A stretch of DNA of 64,000 nucleotides from Brevinematales bacterium (lineage in GTDB: Bacteria; Spirochaetota; Brevinematia; Brevinematales; GWF1-51-8). The first letter of the stretch is position 1, and the number at the start of each line of letters is the position of its first letter. The translations under genes and the position numbers were made by a program. Below the pieces are notes generated by a model. The model did no database searches. It saw nothing but the letters and a program-made list of their open reading frames with translations, and was not told the DNA's origin. The stretch spans positions 128,913 through 192,912 of the forward strand of contig JAGVBZ010000025.1 of assembly GCA_020059465.1 (NCBI GenBank). The letters are read 5' to 3'. This document shows, in pieces, positions 52,654 to 61,868 of the stretch.

Positions 52654-54555
52654 TTACGCGCCCATCCTCATTAAAGTATCCAGCATCCGGTCGAAAACCG
52701 ATACGAGTTTCGCCGAGGCGTTGTACCCGTGCTGGAAGGTTATCATTTTGGTCATCTCCTCGTCTACGTTAACACCGCTCGTCCTTTCCTTGAGCGAAAC
52801 GAGGTTCTGAACCACCCCCTCATTTTTACCGAAATTCACCTGCGCCGTTTCGGAACGAGTCCCGAAATTGCCGATGACTGTCTGAAAAAAGTCCCCGAAT
52901 GTCGATTGGGTCTCCACCATTACTTTCGAGAAACGAAGATCCATCATCGCGAGGACATTCCTGTTGTCCGCGAGGCCGTTCATGATATTCGGTTTACCGT
53001 CGCCGGTTGTATCGATACCCTTCGCCGCGGCAATCGTCTGCGGGTCGGCGAGAATTTTATTGTCAAGCGCCATCCATCCCGCGGCGTTTTCCTGCGGGGT
53101 GAACGATATATTATGCGCGGGCGAGATGAATTTAGCGATGCCGTTGACATTCTTATAATCGAATGCGTTCTGCGCCCCCGAACCGGATAAAAGTCCCGCG
53201 ACCCCGGAGAGAAGATTTCCGCTGTCTTCGATATGACGAATGACAAACTCGGGGAAATTGCTGTCGCCGGGGAAACGCGCCTTGAGGCTTAGTTGTCCCT
53301 TGGGGTTCAGGTAGGCCGACACCCCCGCCTGAGACTGGTTGATCTTATCCATGATATTCTGGACAGTATCTGTCGCCTGATAATCGATAATAATATCCGG
53401 GCCGCCCTGTTTGGCGGGACCGAAGTTCAGGGAACCGCCGCCGCCCGCAAGGGTGTTTTTCTCAAGCACCTGAGTGCCGCTCACTTTAAAAATCGCGGTG
53501 CCGTCTACAATCCCGTCGTTCGTGAAATCGTAATCGCCGTTAGCGTACGGGGAGAGAGGAATCTCCTTAAAATAATTAACGCCGGTCGCCTTGTTAAGGC
53601 CGTATCCGTCCTTATGCACCTCGTTGAACGATTCTGTAATATTGACCGCGAGCGAGTTGAGGTTATTAAGCGCGGTCTGCAGATCGTCGTCGCGCGCGGA
53701 AATCAGGCCGCCGAGATACCCCTCGCCGAGTTTCACCATCCGGCCGTCGCCCCATTTTATATCGATATAGCCCTTATTGTTCGGGTTCGCCACACCGTTG
53801 ATATGATTGACCAACGGCCCCTGCACGAGGTTCTCGGAGCCGAGATAAATAATGACTTCTTTATTGTTCTTACGCTCGACCTTGATCTCGACGATCTTCG
53901 AGAGCTTATCGATCAGGAGGTCGCGTTTATCGTAGAGATCGTTCGGATAGTCTCCGAGCGCCTCGGACTTCACGATCTGGACGTTCAGCTTTGCAATCTC
54001 GTCCGCCATCGCGTTGACCTCGGCGACCTTATCGATCGCGAGCATATTCGCCTGATTCTGGATACTGGACAGCGAGTTATACACATGGTTTACGGTATCG
54101 GTCAAAGCTTTGGTACGCTCGATGAGTTCGTAACGCGCCGCTATCTCGGTCGGATCCTGCGCGACTTTCGACATCCCGTCCCAGAACGCATCCAACGCAG
54201 TACGGATATTCGGCTTGCCGGGCTCGTTCATAATCATCTCGACCTGATGAAGGAAATCCTTCTTGGCCTCCCAATACCCAAGCCCGCCCTTCTCGAAGAA
54301 TATCTGATCGTCGATCATTACATCTTTCACACGCTGGATATCCTGTACCACCACCCCGGTACCGATCTGCCCGGCCTGCATAGGATGATTGGCCGACGGT
54401 TCGTAGATCGGGTGAAACGTCGTGTTGTTCACTTTTTGTTTCGAGTATCCGGGAGTATCTATGTTTGACAGGTTATGGGCGATCGTGTCCATTCCGATCG
54501 AATTCGCCGCAAGCCCTTTCTTTCCGACTTCAATCCCGTGAAATGTGGATAACAT
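52654..54555 (-). CDS. flgK: Flagellar hook-associated protein FlgK (HAP1)
   Basis: 633 residues. Starts MLSTFHGIEVGKKGLAANSIGMDTIAHNLSNIDTPGYSKQKV, the rod/hook-family N-terminus, with a conserved C-terminal helix (VDEEMTKMITFQHGYNASAKLVSVFDRMLDTLMRM). The central domain has FlgK-like features and some repetitive beta segments. Forms the first hook-filament junction in the periplasm in spirochaetes. Gap of 21 bases to flgL. Confidence 0.95.
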   Translation of the reverse strand: MLSTFHGIEVGKKGLAANSIGMDTIAHNLSNIDTPGYSKQKVNNTTFHPIYEPSANHPMQAGQIGTGVVVQDIQRVKDVMIDDQIFFEKGGLGYWEAKKDFLHQVEMIMNEPGKPNIRTALDAFWDGMSKVAQDPTEIAARYELIERTKALTDTVNHVYNSLSSIQNQANMLAIDKVAEVNAMADEIAKLNVQIVKSEALGDYPNDLYDKRDLLIDKLSKIVEIKVERKNNKEVIIYLGSENLVQGPLVNHINGVANPNNKGYIDIKWGDGRMVKLGEGYLGGLISARDDDLQTALNNLNSLAVNITESFNEVHKDGYGLNKATGVNYFKEIPLSPYANGDYDFTNDGIVDGTAIFKVSGTQVLEKNTLAGGGGSLNFGPAKQGGPDIIIDYQATDTVQNIMDKINQSQAGVSAYLNPKGQLSLKARFPGDSNFPEFVIRHIEDSGNLLSGVAGLLSGSGAQNAFDYKNVNGIAKFISPAHNISFTPQENAAGWMALDNKILADPQTIAAAKGIDTTGDGKPNIMNGLADNRNVLAMMDLRFSKVMVETQSTFGDFFQTVIGNFGTRSETAQVNFGKNEGVVQNLVSLKERTSGVNVDEEMTKMITFQHGYNASAKLVSVFDRMLDTLMRMGA

Positions 54556-54574
54556 GCTGTCCTCCTACCGAACG

Positions 54575-55078
54575 TCAGGCAATCCTATTAATGATATGGA
54601 GGTTTTTATGCCCCTCGCCCCGTTCCCGGTAATTATATGTTTCTGTAACCGCACCGCGGTTCGCAAAGTTTAACGTAAAATTGATGATATTCAAATTCGA
54701 TTGTATCATGCGGGAATTTTCACGCATTGTGGTTTCCATCTTTATCGTACGGCTCTTGATGCTCTTCCGAAGCCGTTGGAATTCTTCCTGCTTATCGGGA
54801 GGAAAATGGGCGATCAGTTCGCTGAGCGGCACCGACAAATCGATGCCGAGTTCCCGCGTCAGTCTGCCGATTGAGACGGCTCTTTTCTTGTCGAGCGCGT
54901 CCATCTGCTGCACAAGGATATCCTCCTCGGAATTAAGCTGCATCAGCTTCTTGATATCAACCTGCTTCAGAGCGTCGAATTTCTGCTCCTCGAACGCCGC
55001 AAGCGATTCGATAACCGATGCGATATTGTTGAGTATCGTTTCCAATCCCGCGAGTTCCTTCATCCATTCTGCCGACAT
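54575..55078 (-). CDS. flgN: FlgN-family flagellar chaperone
   Basis: 167 residues, almost all helical, with MLSAE-WMKELAGLETILNNIASVIESLAAFEEQKFDALKQVDIKKLMQLNSEEDILVQQMDALDKKRA, the FlgN pattern. Chaperones FlgK and FlgL for type III export. First gene of the operon, 19 bases before flgK. Its promoter is sigma-28-like. Confidence 0.82.
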   Translation of the reverse strand: MSAEWMKELAGLETILNNIASVIESLAAFEEQKFDALKQVDIKKLMQLNSEEDILVQQMDALDKKRAVSIGRLTRELGIDLSVPLSELIAHFPPDKQEEFQRLRKSIKSRTIKMETTMRENSRMIQSNLNIINFTLNFANRGAVTETYNYRERGEGHKNLHIINRIA

Positions 55079-55123
55079 ATTATCCCTCCTTGGAATATTC
55101 AGACATCCCTGTCTCTCTTCATT

Positions 55124-55150
55124 TATCGGCGTATTACGAAAAAGTTGTAG
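55124..55150 (-). promoter_or_regulatory. Sigma-28 (FliA)-like promoter for flgN-flgK-flgL
   Basis: Minus strand reads TACA, 15 bases, GCCGATAA. The -10 is a perfect match to the GCCGATAA consensus of FliA promoters and the -35 fits TAAA at three of four bases. It ends 46 bases before the flgN ATG. Confidence 0.65.
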
Positions 55151-55216
55151 GATTCGCGGGATAATTCAAGTTCTTTAGTTCCGTATCGCTATCTGTATCG
55201 CTATCCAGTAATTCTA

Positions 55217-55245
55217 TTGACAAAAACCTTTTCCATATCTACAAT
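55217..55245 (+). promoter_or_regulatory. Sigma-70-type promoter for the methyltransferase at 55272
   Basis: TTGACA (55217-55222), 17-base spacer, TACAAT (55240-55245). Confidence 0.8.
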
Positions 55246-55271
55246 ACTTGATATTTCTTTAGGAGCATACT

Positions 55272-55877
55272 ATGACGTTTTTCGACTACTTCCAGTTCAT
55301 ATTTCTCATTACGTTTTTTGTGATTTTTATCGGGCGAAGCATTCTCTTATTCGTCTCCCAAAAAATTAATCCATTCGTACTGGGCGTGGGGAAAAAGGGA
55401 ATCCGGAAATTTTTGGAATATTTTCTACTCCCCGGCCTAACATACTGGGCATTTGAAATCGTTAATGTTTCCCTTCATTTGAACATTCCCATTCTTCCTA
55501 ACTTGCTCACAGCGCCCCTATTCGATAGTATTTATACAGGGATTGCGGGATGCGCGCTTATGGTTCCGGGTCTCGTACTTTTTATCCTGTCGCTCGTTAA
55601 TTTCGGGAGTTCGTGGCGTGTCGGGGTGGATGTAAAAACTAGCGGCAAACTGGTAACGTCCGGGGTATTTTGCGTAACCCGTAATCCGATTTTCGTATTC
55701 CTCGACCTCTACTTCATCGGGACATTCCTTATCAACGCATCTCTGTTTTTCCTGATTTGTTTAGTGATCATCATCCCGGCAATGCATTTCCAGATACTTG
55801 AGGAGGAAAAATTCCTAGAGAGCAAGTATCAGGACGAATACCGAGAATATAAGAAAAAAGTACGCCGATATATATAA
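55272..55877 (+). CDS. ICMT/PEMT-like membrane methyltransferase
   Basis: 201 residues with four to five membrane helices. The C-terminal core is SAM-dependent ICMT-like: SSWRVGVDVKTSGKLVTSGVFCVTRNPIFVFLDLYFIGTFL and FQILEEEKFLESKYQDEYREYKKKV. The family methylates isoprenylcysteine in eukaryotes, and phospholipids or other membrane molecules in bacteria. AGGAGC precedes the ATG. Two bases separate it from the GNAT gene. Confidence 0.85.
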   Translation: MTFFDYFQFIFLITFFVIFIGRSILLFVSQKINPFVLGVGKKGIRKFLEYFLLPGLTYWAFEIVNVSLHLNIPILPNLLTAPLFDSIYTGIAGCALMVPGLVLFILSLVNFGSSWRVGVDVKTSGKLVTSGVFCVTRNPIFVFLDLYFIGTFLINASLFFLICLVIIIPAMHFQILEEEKFLESKYQDEYREYKKKVRRYI

Positions 55878-55879
55878 CA

Positions 55880-56347
55880 ATGCAGTACCGGCTAGCTGTT
55901 CCCGGCGAATATCCCGAAATACTCGCCCTGCAAAAACTCGCCTATATCACCGAAGCGGAAATCTACGGCGATTATACGATACCGCCCCTCACACAGACAT
56001 TGGAGGAAATGAAGACCGAATGCGCCGTAAAAACCGTTCTGATCGCGGCCGAGAACGGGGTAATTGTCGGTTCGGTGCGGGCGCACATCGATCAGAACAA
56101 CGTCTGCCAAATCGTCCGTCTAATGACCCATCCCGATTATCGCGGGAAGGGAATCGCCAGCGAACTGATGCTCCGGATCGAACGCGAGTTTCCCGGAGCA
56201 GAGCGCTTCGTACTATTTACAGGAGAAATGAGCCGGTATAATATCCGGCTCTATGAGCGTCTTGGATACCGCATCTATACCACAAAACCTCTCAACGATA
56301 AAATCAGCCTGGTATTTATGGAAAAAACCCCGAATCGCCCTGCCTAA
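55880..56347 (+). CDS. GNAT family N-acetyltransferase
   Basis: 155 residues. Acetyl-CoA motif HPDYRGKGIASELMLRI (about residues 77-94) and MSRYNIRLYERLGYRIYTT near the C-terminus. Substrate unknown. Co-transcribed with the preceding methyltransferase judging by two-base spacing. Confidence 0.88.
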   Translation: MQYRLAVPGEYPEILALQKLAYITEAEIYGDYTIPPLTQTLEEMKTECAVKTVLIAAENGVIVGSVRAHIDQNNVCQIVRLMTHPDYRGKGIASELMLRIEREFPGAERFVLFTGEMSRYNIRLYERLGYRIYTTKPLNDKISLVFMEKTPNRPA

Positions 56348-56392
56348 ATCATATCCCGCCGCCGAATTGTTGCCAATAAAAGGATTTCTCTC

Positions 56393-56420
56393 TTGACTAA
56401 ACCATTCCTTTGTCTATAAT
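56393..56420 (+). promoter_or_regulatory. Sigma-70-type promoter for the acyl-CoA synthetase
   Basis: TTGACT (56393-56398), 16-base spacer, TATAAT (56415-56420). Confidence 0.78.
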
Positions 56421-56458
56421 TAATGGTCTTTGTTTTATATATTTTTGGAGGTGTCCTT

Positions 56459-58192
56459 ATGGAAATCAAAACTATGCAGGAGTATCTGAACTACATCGGG
56501 ATATACGGCAATAAAACCGTGAGCCAGATGAAAGGAGCGAACGATCAGTACGAGAAATTCAGCTATGACGACCTGAAACGGAACGCGAAGCTGGTTTCCG
56601 CTTATCTCGAGCGGGTTAAACATATCGGAAAAGGCGGGTTTGCCGCGATTTATTCGGAAAATCGCCCGGAATGGATGATGACCTATTTCGGAATCGTGTT
56701 TAACGGCGTATGGGCGGTTCCGCTTGACGCGCGTCTCACCGACCGGGAAGTAAAAAACCTTGTGCTCGATTGCGGGGTACGTGTGTTGTTTGTTTCCAAA
56801 GCCTGCTACGATAACCTGACAGCCGAACCGGAAGTTATGTCCCATATTCAGGAATTTATCATCTTCGACCCAACGGAAGAAATGCTGAAAAATAAGAAAA
56901 TCAAGAGTTTCGAATCGATCATGGAGGAGGGCCGGAAGTACGAGATAAAGCCTCATCCGATCAAACCGCAGGATGTCGCCTCGCTGATCTATACGTCCGG
57001 GACAACCGGAAAACCGAAAGGGGTTTTACTAACCCACGCCAATTTCGCGTCGCAGGCAAATTCCCTTCCGCTTGCCGTACCTCTCACTTCGGAGGATAAC
57101 CAGCTCAGCGTTCTCCCGCTTCATCACACCTTCGAGTTCAGTGTTGAACTCGCGGTGATGTTCAAAGGGGGGACTATAACCTACGCCGAATCGCTTAAGG
57201 CGAATAAAATGCTCGCAAATGTCGCCGAGACGGGCGTTTCCGTAATGGTCGGCGTACCGCTCCTGTTTGAGAAAATCTTCGAGGGAATAATGCGGAATAT
57301 CCGCGCCCTGCCTTTTCCTACCCGTCAGATCGTCATGCTCCTTTTTGGGATCGCAGGCGCGCTGAGTAAACCTACGGACGGGAAATCGGGCAAAAAGATG
57401 ATGGGTATGATCCGTAAAAAAGCTCATCTGGATAAAGTAAAATTTATGATATCCGGCGCGGCTCCTTTGAGCCAGAAGGTGGCTGACGGATTTAAGACGC
57501 TCGGATTTAATCTGCTGAACGGGTATGGATTGACCGAATCCTCGCCGGTCGTATCGGTAAACCGTCTCGATAAAAAGATACGGAATGAAACGGTGGGTAT
57601 GGCGATCAAGGATGTTGAAGTCTCGATCGCCTCGCCGGATATCGAAGGAAACGGCGAAGTCCTCGTGAGAGGCCCCAATATTATGATGGGATACTACCGG
57701 AACAAAAAAGCCACCGACGAGGTGATCGATAAGGAAGGTTGGCTGCATACGGGAGATATCGGAAAACTGGACACTGTCAACGGCGACGTATACCTTCATA
57801 TCACCGGGAGAAGTAAAAATATTATTGTTACCAAGGGCGGGAAGAATGTTTACCCGGAGGAGATCGAGGAAATAATCAATAACTGCCCGAGTGTCCTCGA
57901 ATCGCTGGTAATCGGGGTACCGGAAAGCCAGGACAGCAAGGGTGAAAATATATATGCGTTTATAGTCCCGAACTACGAATATTTCGATACCCTTGCAAGC
58001 ACGCAGGGATTCAAGAATACCGAAGAAAACATTGCGAAACATATTGACAAGGAAGTGCGCGAGGCAAACCGGCAGATGAGGGATTACCAGAAGATACAAG
58101 GTTTCCGTATCCGCCGGGAGGAGTTCGAGAAAACGTCCACCAAGAAAATAAAACGCTACCTGTTCTCCGGAAAGGACTACATGAACACATAG
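56459..58192 (+). CDS. AMP-binding long-chain acyl-CoA synthetase-like protein
   Basis: 577 residues from the ATG at 56459, with GGAGG seven bases before it. ANL superfamily: LIYTSGTTGKPKGVLLTHANF (P-loop-like AMP motif, about residue 177), GYGLTESSPVVSV, GWLHTGDIGKLD, and a C-terminal subdomain with ITGRSKNIIVTKGGKNVYPEEIEE. Activates a fatty acid to acyl-AMP and acyl-CoA. Substrate chain length unknown. Confidence 0.9.
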   Translation: MEIKTMQEYLNYIGIYGNKTVSQMKGANDQYEKFSYDDLKRNAKLVSAYLERVKHIGKGGFAAIYSENRPEWMMTYFGIVFNGVWAVPLDARLTDREVKNLVLDCGVRVLFVSKACYDNLTAEPEVMSHIQEFIIFDPTEEMLKNKKIKSFESIMEEGRKYEIKPHPIKPQDVASLIYTSGTTGKPKGVLLTHANFASQANSLPLAVPLTSEDNQLSVLPLHHTFEFSVELAVMFKGGTITYAESLKANKMLANVAETGVSVMVGVPLLFEKIFEGIMRNIRALPFPTRQIVMLLFGIAGALSKPTDGKSGKKMMGMIRKKAHLDKVKFMISGAAPLSQKVADGFKTLGFNLLNGYGLTESSPVVSVNRLDKKIRNETVGMAIKDVEVSIASPDIEGNGEVLVRGPNIMMGYYRNKKATDEVIDKEGWLHTGDIGKLDTVNGDVYLHITGRSKNIIVTKGGKNVYPEEIEEIINNCPSVLESLVIGVPESQDSKGENIYAFIVPNYEYFDTLASTQGFKNTEENIAKHIDKEVREANRQMRDYQKIQGFRIRREEFEKTSTKKIKRYLFSGKDYMNT

Positions 58193-58325
58193 GAATAAAA
58201 GTTTGATATAATTAATCATTCCGGATATAATAGTAGCCAAGACAGCATCGGAAATAGAGGGGAATCGGCTATTCTTATCGGTTTGGCCAATCTCCTCGTC
58301 TCCGGCTAGTTTTTAAGGAGCCCGA

Positions 58326-59072
58326 ATGATTCCGCTGCCCGTGAAATTTTTCGGTTTGAAGGTGACCCCGATCGACCGTGAGACGCTTCGGGAGCACCTG
58401 ATTCAGACACTGTTCGAGAAAGGGAAATTCAGGGTCATCATCCTCGACGAGAAAAAGCTGTTTCATACTATTTTCGACAAAGATTTTCGGGAGGTTGTCA
58501 ACAGCGCCGAGATAGTGCTCTGCGCGTCGCAAACCGTCCGTTGGGTCGCGAAATTATTCACGAAAAAGAAAGTCCCGATAATCTTACCGGTAACCCTTGT
58601 GCTCGATCTGCTTCGCGCGTCGGAGGAAATGAGTTATACTATATTCCTATTCGGCGGCACCCGCCAGATCAGCAGCCTGACGTTGAACGTTATCCGTAAA
58701 TCGTTCCCTCAGGTGCGGATTGTCGGGAATTACCCGTCGAATATCTCCTCTGAGGAGCTGGATAATGTCCAGATTGCAATCCGTAAGAGCGCGCCGCAGA
58801 TATTTTTCGCCGGATTGGGCGGCGGTAAGAAACAGGAGCTTTGGCTGACGGAACAATCGCCGAACCTTACCAATTCGGTAGTGGTCGGGGCCGACGACGC
58901 GTTCCGGGTAATAGCAGGGCGCCAGCAAATGCCCCCGATATGGGTGCAGAAGAAAGAATGGACGGGGGTTTACCGTATCCTGAGAAACCCGTTTAACTTC
59001 GCAAGATTATTCAGAATTTTTATTATATTTGTCGTCAGCCTATACCGGAAAATCTTCCGCAGGGAAACCTGA
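58326..59072 (+). CDS. GT26 (WecG/TagA/CpsF)-like protein with altered catalytic motif
   Basis: 248 residues. Matches the WecG/TagA fold by pattern: LFGGTRQISSLTLNVI, IFFAGLGGGKKQELWLTEQ (usual GLGxPKQE) and IWVQKKEWTGVYRILRNPF. The usual catalytic ADG motif after strand beta2 is missing: the region reads NSAEIVLCASQTVRW, so the Asp base is not visible. It may be inactive or use another residue. AAGGAG precedes the ATG. Its stop overlaps the mtnA start by one base (TGATG). Confidence 0.75.
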   Translation: MIPLPVKFFGLKVTPIDRETLREHLIQTLFEKGKFRVIILDEKKLFHTIFDKDFREVVNSAEIVLCASQTVRWVAKLFTKKKVPIILPVTLVLDLLRASEEMSYTIFLFGGTRQISSLTLNVIRKSFPQVRIVGNYPSNISSEELDNVQIAIRKSAPQIFFAGLGGGKKQELWLTEQSPNLTNSVVVGADDAFRVIAGRQQMPPIWVQKKEWTGVYRILRNPFNFARLFRIFIIFVVSLYRKIFRRET

Positions 59073-60115
59073 TGTCTTACGTTCCGGTTATACGCCATTT
59101 ATACCTCGAAGGCCGCGAACTTGCGATCCTCGACCAGCGCGCCCTGCCGTCGGAAGAACGCATCATGCGCCTAAAGAACGCGGAGCAGGTTTACGGCGCG
59201 ATCAAGTCGCTTGCGGTACGCGGAGCACCTGCGATCGGTATTGCCGCGGCTTACGGGATATACGTCCACTTGGCTAACAAAGATTTGTTCACAATAGACG
59301 AAGCGCTCGAGGCGGTAGATTTACTTAAATCCGCTCGCCCCACTGCATACAATCTATTCTACACACTCGCACGGCAGGAAAAAATCATCCGCAGCGGGAA
59401 AAGCCCCGGACTTATCCTTGACATGCTTTTCACCGAGGCCAAGCGGATACATGACGAGGACCTCGAACAAAGCGCTCGGATGGCCGGGTTCGGCGCGGAA
59501 TTAATCAGGGACGGCGATGGAATTATCAGCCATTGCAACGCGGGGGGACTGGCCACCGGCGGCAACGGGACATCGGTCGCGCTGATTTACGAAGCGCACC
59601 GCGCGGGCAAGCGGATAAAAGTCTATGTGGACGAAACCCGGCCATTACTGCAGGGCTCACGGCTGACCGCATGGGAACTCGAAAAGGCGGGGGTGCCCTA
59701 CGAGATTATTACCGACAGCATGGCCGGAACCGTAATGCAGAGCGGGAAAGCAAACATTGTATTGGTCGGCGCAGACCGGATCGCGCTGAACGGGGATTTT
59801 GCGAATAAGATCGGGACTTACAGTCTCGCGGTACTGGCGAAATATCATGGAATACCGTTCTATACGGTTGCCCCGGTTTCCACATTCGACCCGGATACCC
59901 CGGACGGGAAATCGATACCGATAGAACAGCGCGACCCTATCGAGGTGCTCGAATTCGCGGGAATACGCACCGCTCCGGGCGGCGCAAAAGCGTACAATCC
60001 GGCGTTCGACGTAACCCCGTCGGAACTGGTTTCAGGGATCGTATGCGACAGGGGATTGATTTCCTGTCCGTATGATGAAAATATAAAAATAGTAGTAGAT
60101 CGGGAGCAGAAATGA
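59072..60115 (+). CDS. mtnA: S-methyl-5-thioribose-1-phosphate isomerase
   Basis: 347 residues. Converts MTR-1-P to methylthioribulose-1-P in methionine salvage. Substrate elements AVRGAPAIGIAAAYG, the catalytic Cys in SHCNAGGLATGGNGT (about residue 153) and VGADRIALNGDFANKIGTY, with the Asp near residue 230. Related eIF2B-fold proteins share part of this. It overlaps genes on both sides (one base and four bases). Confidence 0.93.
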   Translation: MSYVPVIRHLYLEGRELAILDQRALPSEERIMRLKNAEQVYGAIKSLAVRGAPAIGIAAAYGIYVHLANKDLFTIDEALEAVDLLKSARPTAYNLFYTLARQEKIIRSGKSPGLILDMLFTEAKRIHDEDLEQSARMAGFGAELIRDGDGIISHCNAGGLATGGNGTSVALIYEAHRAGKRIKVYVDETRPLLQGSRLTAWELEKAGVPYEIITDSMAGTVMQSGKANIVLVGADRIALNGDFANKIGTYSLAVLAKYHGIPFYTVAPVSTFDPDTPDGKSIPIEQRDPIEVLEFAGIRTAPGGAKAYNPAFDVTPSELVSGIVCDRGLISCPYDENIKIVVDREQK

Positions 60116-61284
60116 GTATCTTCGGCGGAAAGAAACGGCTCAATCTGGGAGTCATTATCGGCAATACTTACGGAGGATTCCTCTCGTTCGACGAGTATGT
60201 CAATCACTTCCTGCTTCCGTTCTCGCCCCGTTTCCGAACCATCGACTTCGCGATCTCGACACTGAACTCGGTCGGCGTCAAAGATTTCCTCGTATTCGCC
60301 GATAAGGATAAAGAAATTATCGCGCGTTACCTGATGAACAGCTGGCCGTTCCTAGATTTTTACGTATTCGATAAAATCGACCTCAAGACCGAGTTTGTGG
60401 AGTTTTTCGAGGAGTATTCCAAGCAGAACCAGACCAGTATGGTCGGCATAACCCACGGCGGATTTCCGGTATGGTTCAATCTCCAGCACTACCATCAGCA
60501 ATATGCAAAACATAAATACACGGCCCTCCGGTGGGGTGAGGGAAAAAACGCCGCGTATCCGCTTATGGTTCTCGACAAAGGTCAATTCGTAAAAAAGATG
60601 ATCTCGATTATAGAAAAAAACGACATGATTATCAATGTTCCTAAGCTGCATCAGGAGATCGATCCGGATATGCCGATTGTGGACATTTCCGACGGTTATG
60701 TCATTCCGATAAAAAACATCTCCGAGTATTATAAACTGCATATCAATATGATCGACCAGTACCTCGAATACGACCATTTTAACGCTTATGTGCCGATCCG
60801 GGGAGATAAAGCACGGCTTGTCCCATCTACCATCGCGCGCGGCGCATATTTTCTGCACTCCATAGTCGGCGAAAATTCCGATGTATCGGGTAAAATTCAG
60901 AACTCCGTGATTTTTTCCAACGTCCGTGTCGCGCCGACGGCCGTCATTAAAAACTCCATCATCCTTCCCGGTAACCATATCGGGGCCGGCGCGGTCATCC
61001 AGAATACAATAGTCGACGAGTTTTCCGGCGATAACTCGATTCCCAATATCGAACGGAATGTCGTTATCGGCAATCCGAAACCGTCGCAGAAAAACGAAAA
61101 CTACCCCGGTATCCTGAACTTCGGGGTGACGCTGATCGGGAAGGACGCGGTAATCCCGGCGCGCACCGAAATCGGCGGGAACTGCTATATCGAGAGCTTT
61201 GTAAAGCCCGGTAAAATCAGCGCACTCCGCTCTATCCCCGACGGAAAATCAGTCCTCCACGACGAAGAACCGTCTCCCCAATAG
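60112..61284 (+). CDS. glgD: GlgD-like protein (ADP-glucose pyrophosphorylase regulatory-type)
   Basis: 390 residues: a nucleotidyltransferase-fold domain then a left-handed beta-helix (about residues 260-370, SIVGENSDVSGKIQNSVIFSNVRVAPTAVI). The loop is MSIFGGKKRLNLGVIIGNTYGGFLSFDEYV, without the GGxGTRL phosphate loop of catalytic GlgC, and the usual catalytic Asp positions are not seen; this resembles GlgD regulatory subunits. ATG overlaps the mtnA stop by four bases. The 3' end is the first copy of a 64-bp tandem repeat. No glgC nearby. Confidence 0.8.
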   Translation: MSIFGGKKRLNLGVIIGNTYGGFLSFDEYVNHFLLPFSPRFRTIDFAISTLNSVGVKDFLVFADKDKEIIARYLMNSWPFLDFYVFDKIDLKTEFVEFFEEYSKQNQTSMVGITHGGFPVWFNLQHYHQQYAKHKYTALRWGEGKNAAYPLMVLDKGQFVKKMISIIEKNDMIINVPKLHQEIDPDMPIVDISDGYVIPIKNISEYYKLHINMIDQYLEYDHFNAYVPIRGDKARLVPSTIARGAYFLHSIVGENSDVSGKIQNSVIFSNVRVAPTAVIKNSIILPGNHIGAGAVIQNTIVDEFSGDNSIPNIERNVVIGNPKPSQKNENYPGILNFGVTLIGKDAVIPARTEIGGNCYIESFVKPGKISALRSIPDGKSVLHDEEPSPQ

Positions 61285-61422
61285 CCGCCGAGGACAAGTC
61301 CCCGACGGAAAATCAGTCCTCCACGACGAAGAACCGTCTCCCCAATAGCCGCCGAGGACAGGTCCCCGACGGAAAATCAGTCCTCCACGACGAAGAACCG
61401 TCTCCCCAATAGCCGCCGAGGA
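61236..61422 (+). repeat. 64-bp tandem repeat, three copies
   Basis: Copies at 61236-61299, 61300-61363 and 61364-61422 (last one lacks about five bases). Each starts CCCCGACGGAAAATCAGTCC and ends with CCGCCGAGGACA. Only one or two positions differ. The first copy lies inside the 3' end of the GlgD-like gene and includes its stop codon; 64 is not a multiple of three, so the later copies do not extend the frame. Confidence 0.93.
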
Positions 61423-61868
61423 ATTGGTTCGGCGGGCTCGCCATGACACGCATCATTTTCATCACGGGCTAAGGCGACATAGCCTCCATACAATAAACAC
61501 TGGGACACCCTCCGACTCGCTCAGGGTGACTTTATCCGGTCACGGGCTAATAAAATAATTTATAGGCAGAACCAAAAACACGAAAAAATGGGGTTTTGTT
61601 TAAAATAAGAGAAATTGCCCTGTCATTGCGAGTTTAGCGAAGCAATCTGTTTTTATACCTAAAAACAAATTTCACAGACTGATTCTGCCACACCTCAGAA
61701 ATTTATTGTATCGCGCATAATACTGCCGTATTCTATTCTGAAGACCGATTTTTAATTCATTACGATCAAGTTTTTAGAAGTGCCCTTATTACAAAATTCC
61801 GTATCCGTATTATTGCCATACCGTTACCTTTACAGAATCGCCTCGTAATATTTTCATACCCCTTTCTC
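61423..61868. repeat. Intergenic region with dispersed-repeat-like words
   Basis: About 450 bases without ORF. Contains a stem CACCCT/AGGGTG around CCGACTCGCTC (about 61506-61528), and the CATTGCGAG...GCGAAGCAATCT word (about 61624-61649), both patterns I associate with dispersed repeats in many bacterial genomes. Nothing else recognised. Confidence 0.6.

Noticed and set aside
53293-54468. Long plus-strand ORF (391 codons) opposite flgK
   Set aside because: Antisense shadow of flgK; no motif, no ribosome site.
57029-58240. Long minus-strand ORF (403 codons) opposite the acyl-CoA synthetase
   Set aside because: Antisense shadow of an intact AMP-binding enzyme.
61236-61422. Tandem repeat considered as a CRISPR array
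   Set aside because: Copies are directly adjacent with no unique spacers, and 64 bp is the period of near-identical units; no cas gene present.
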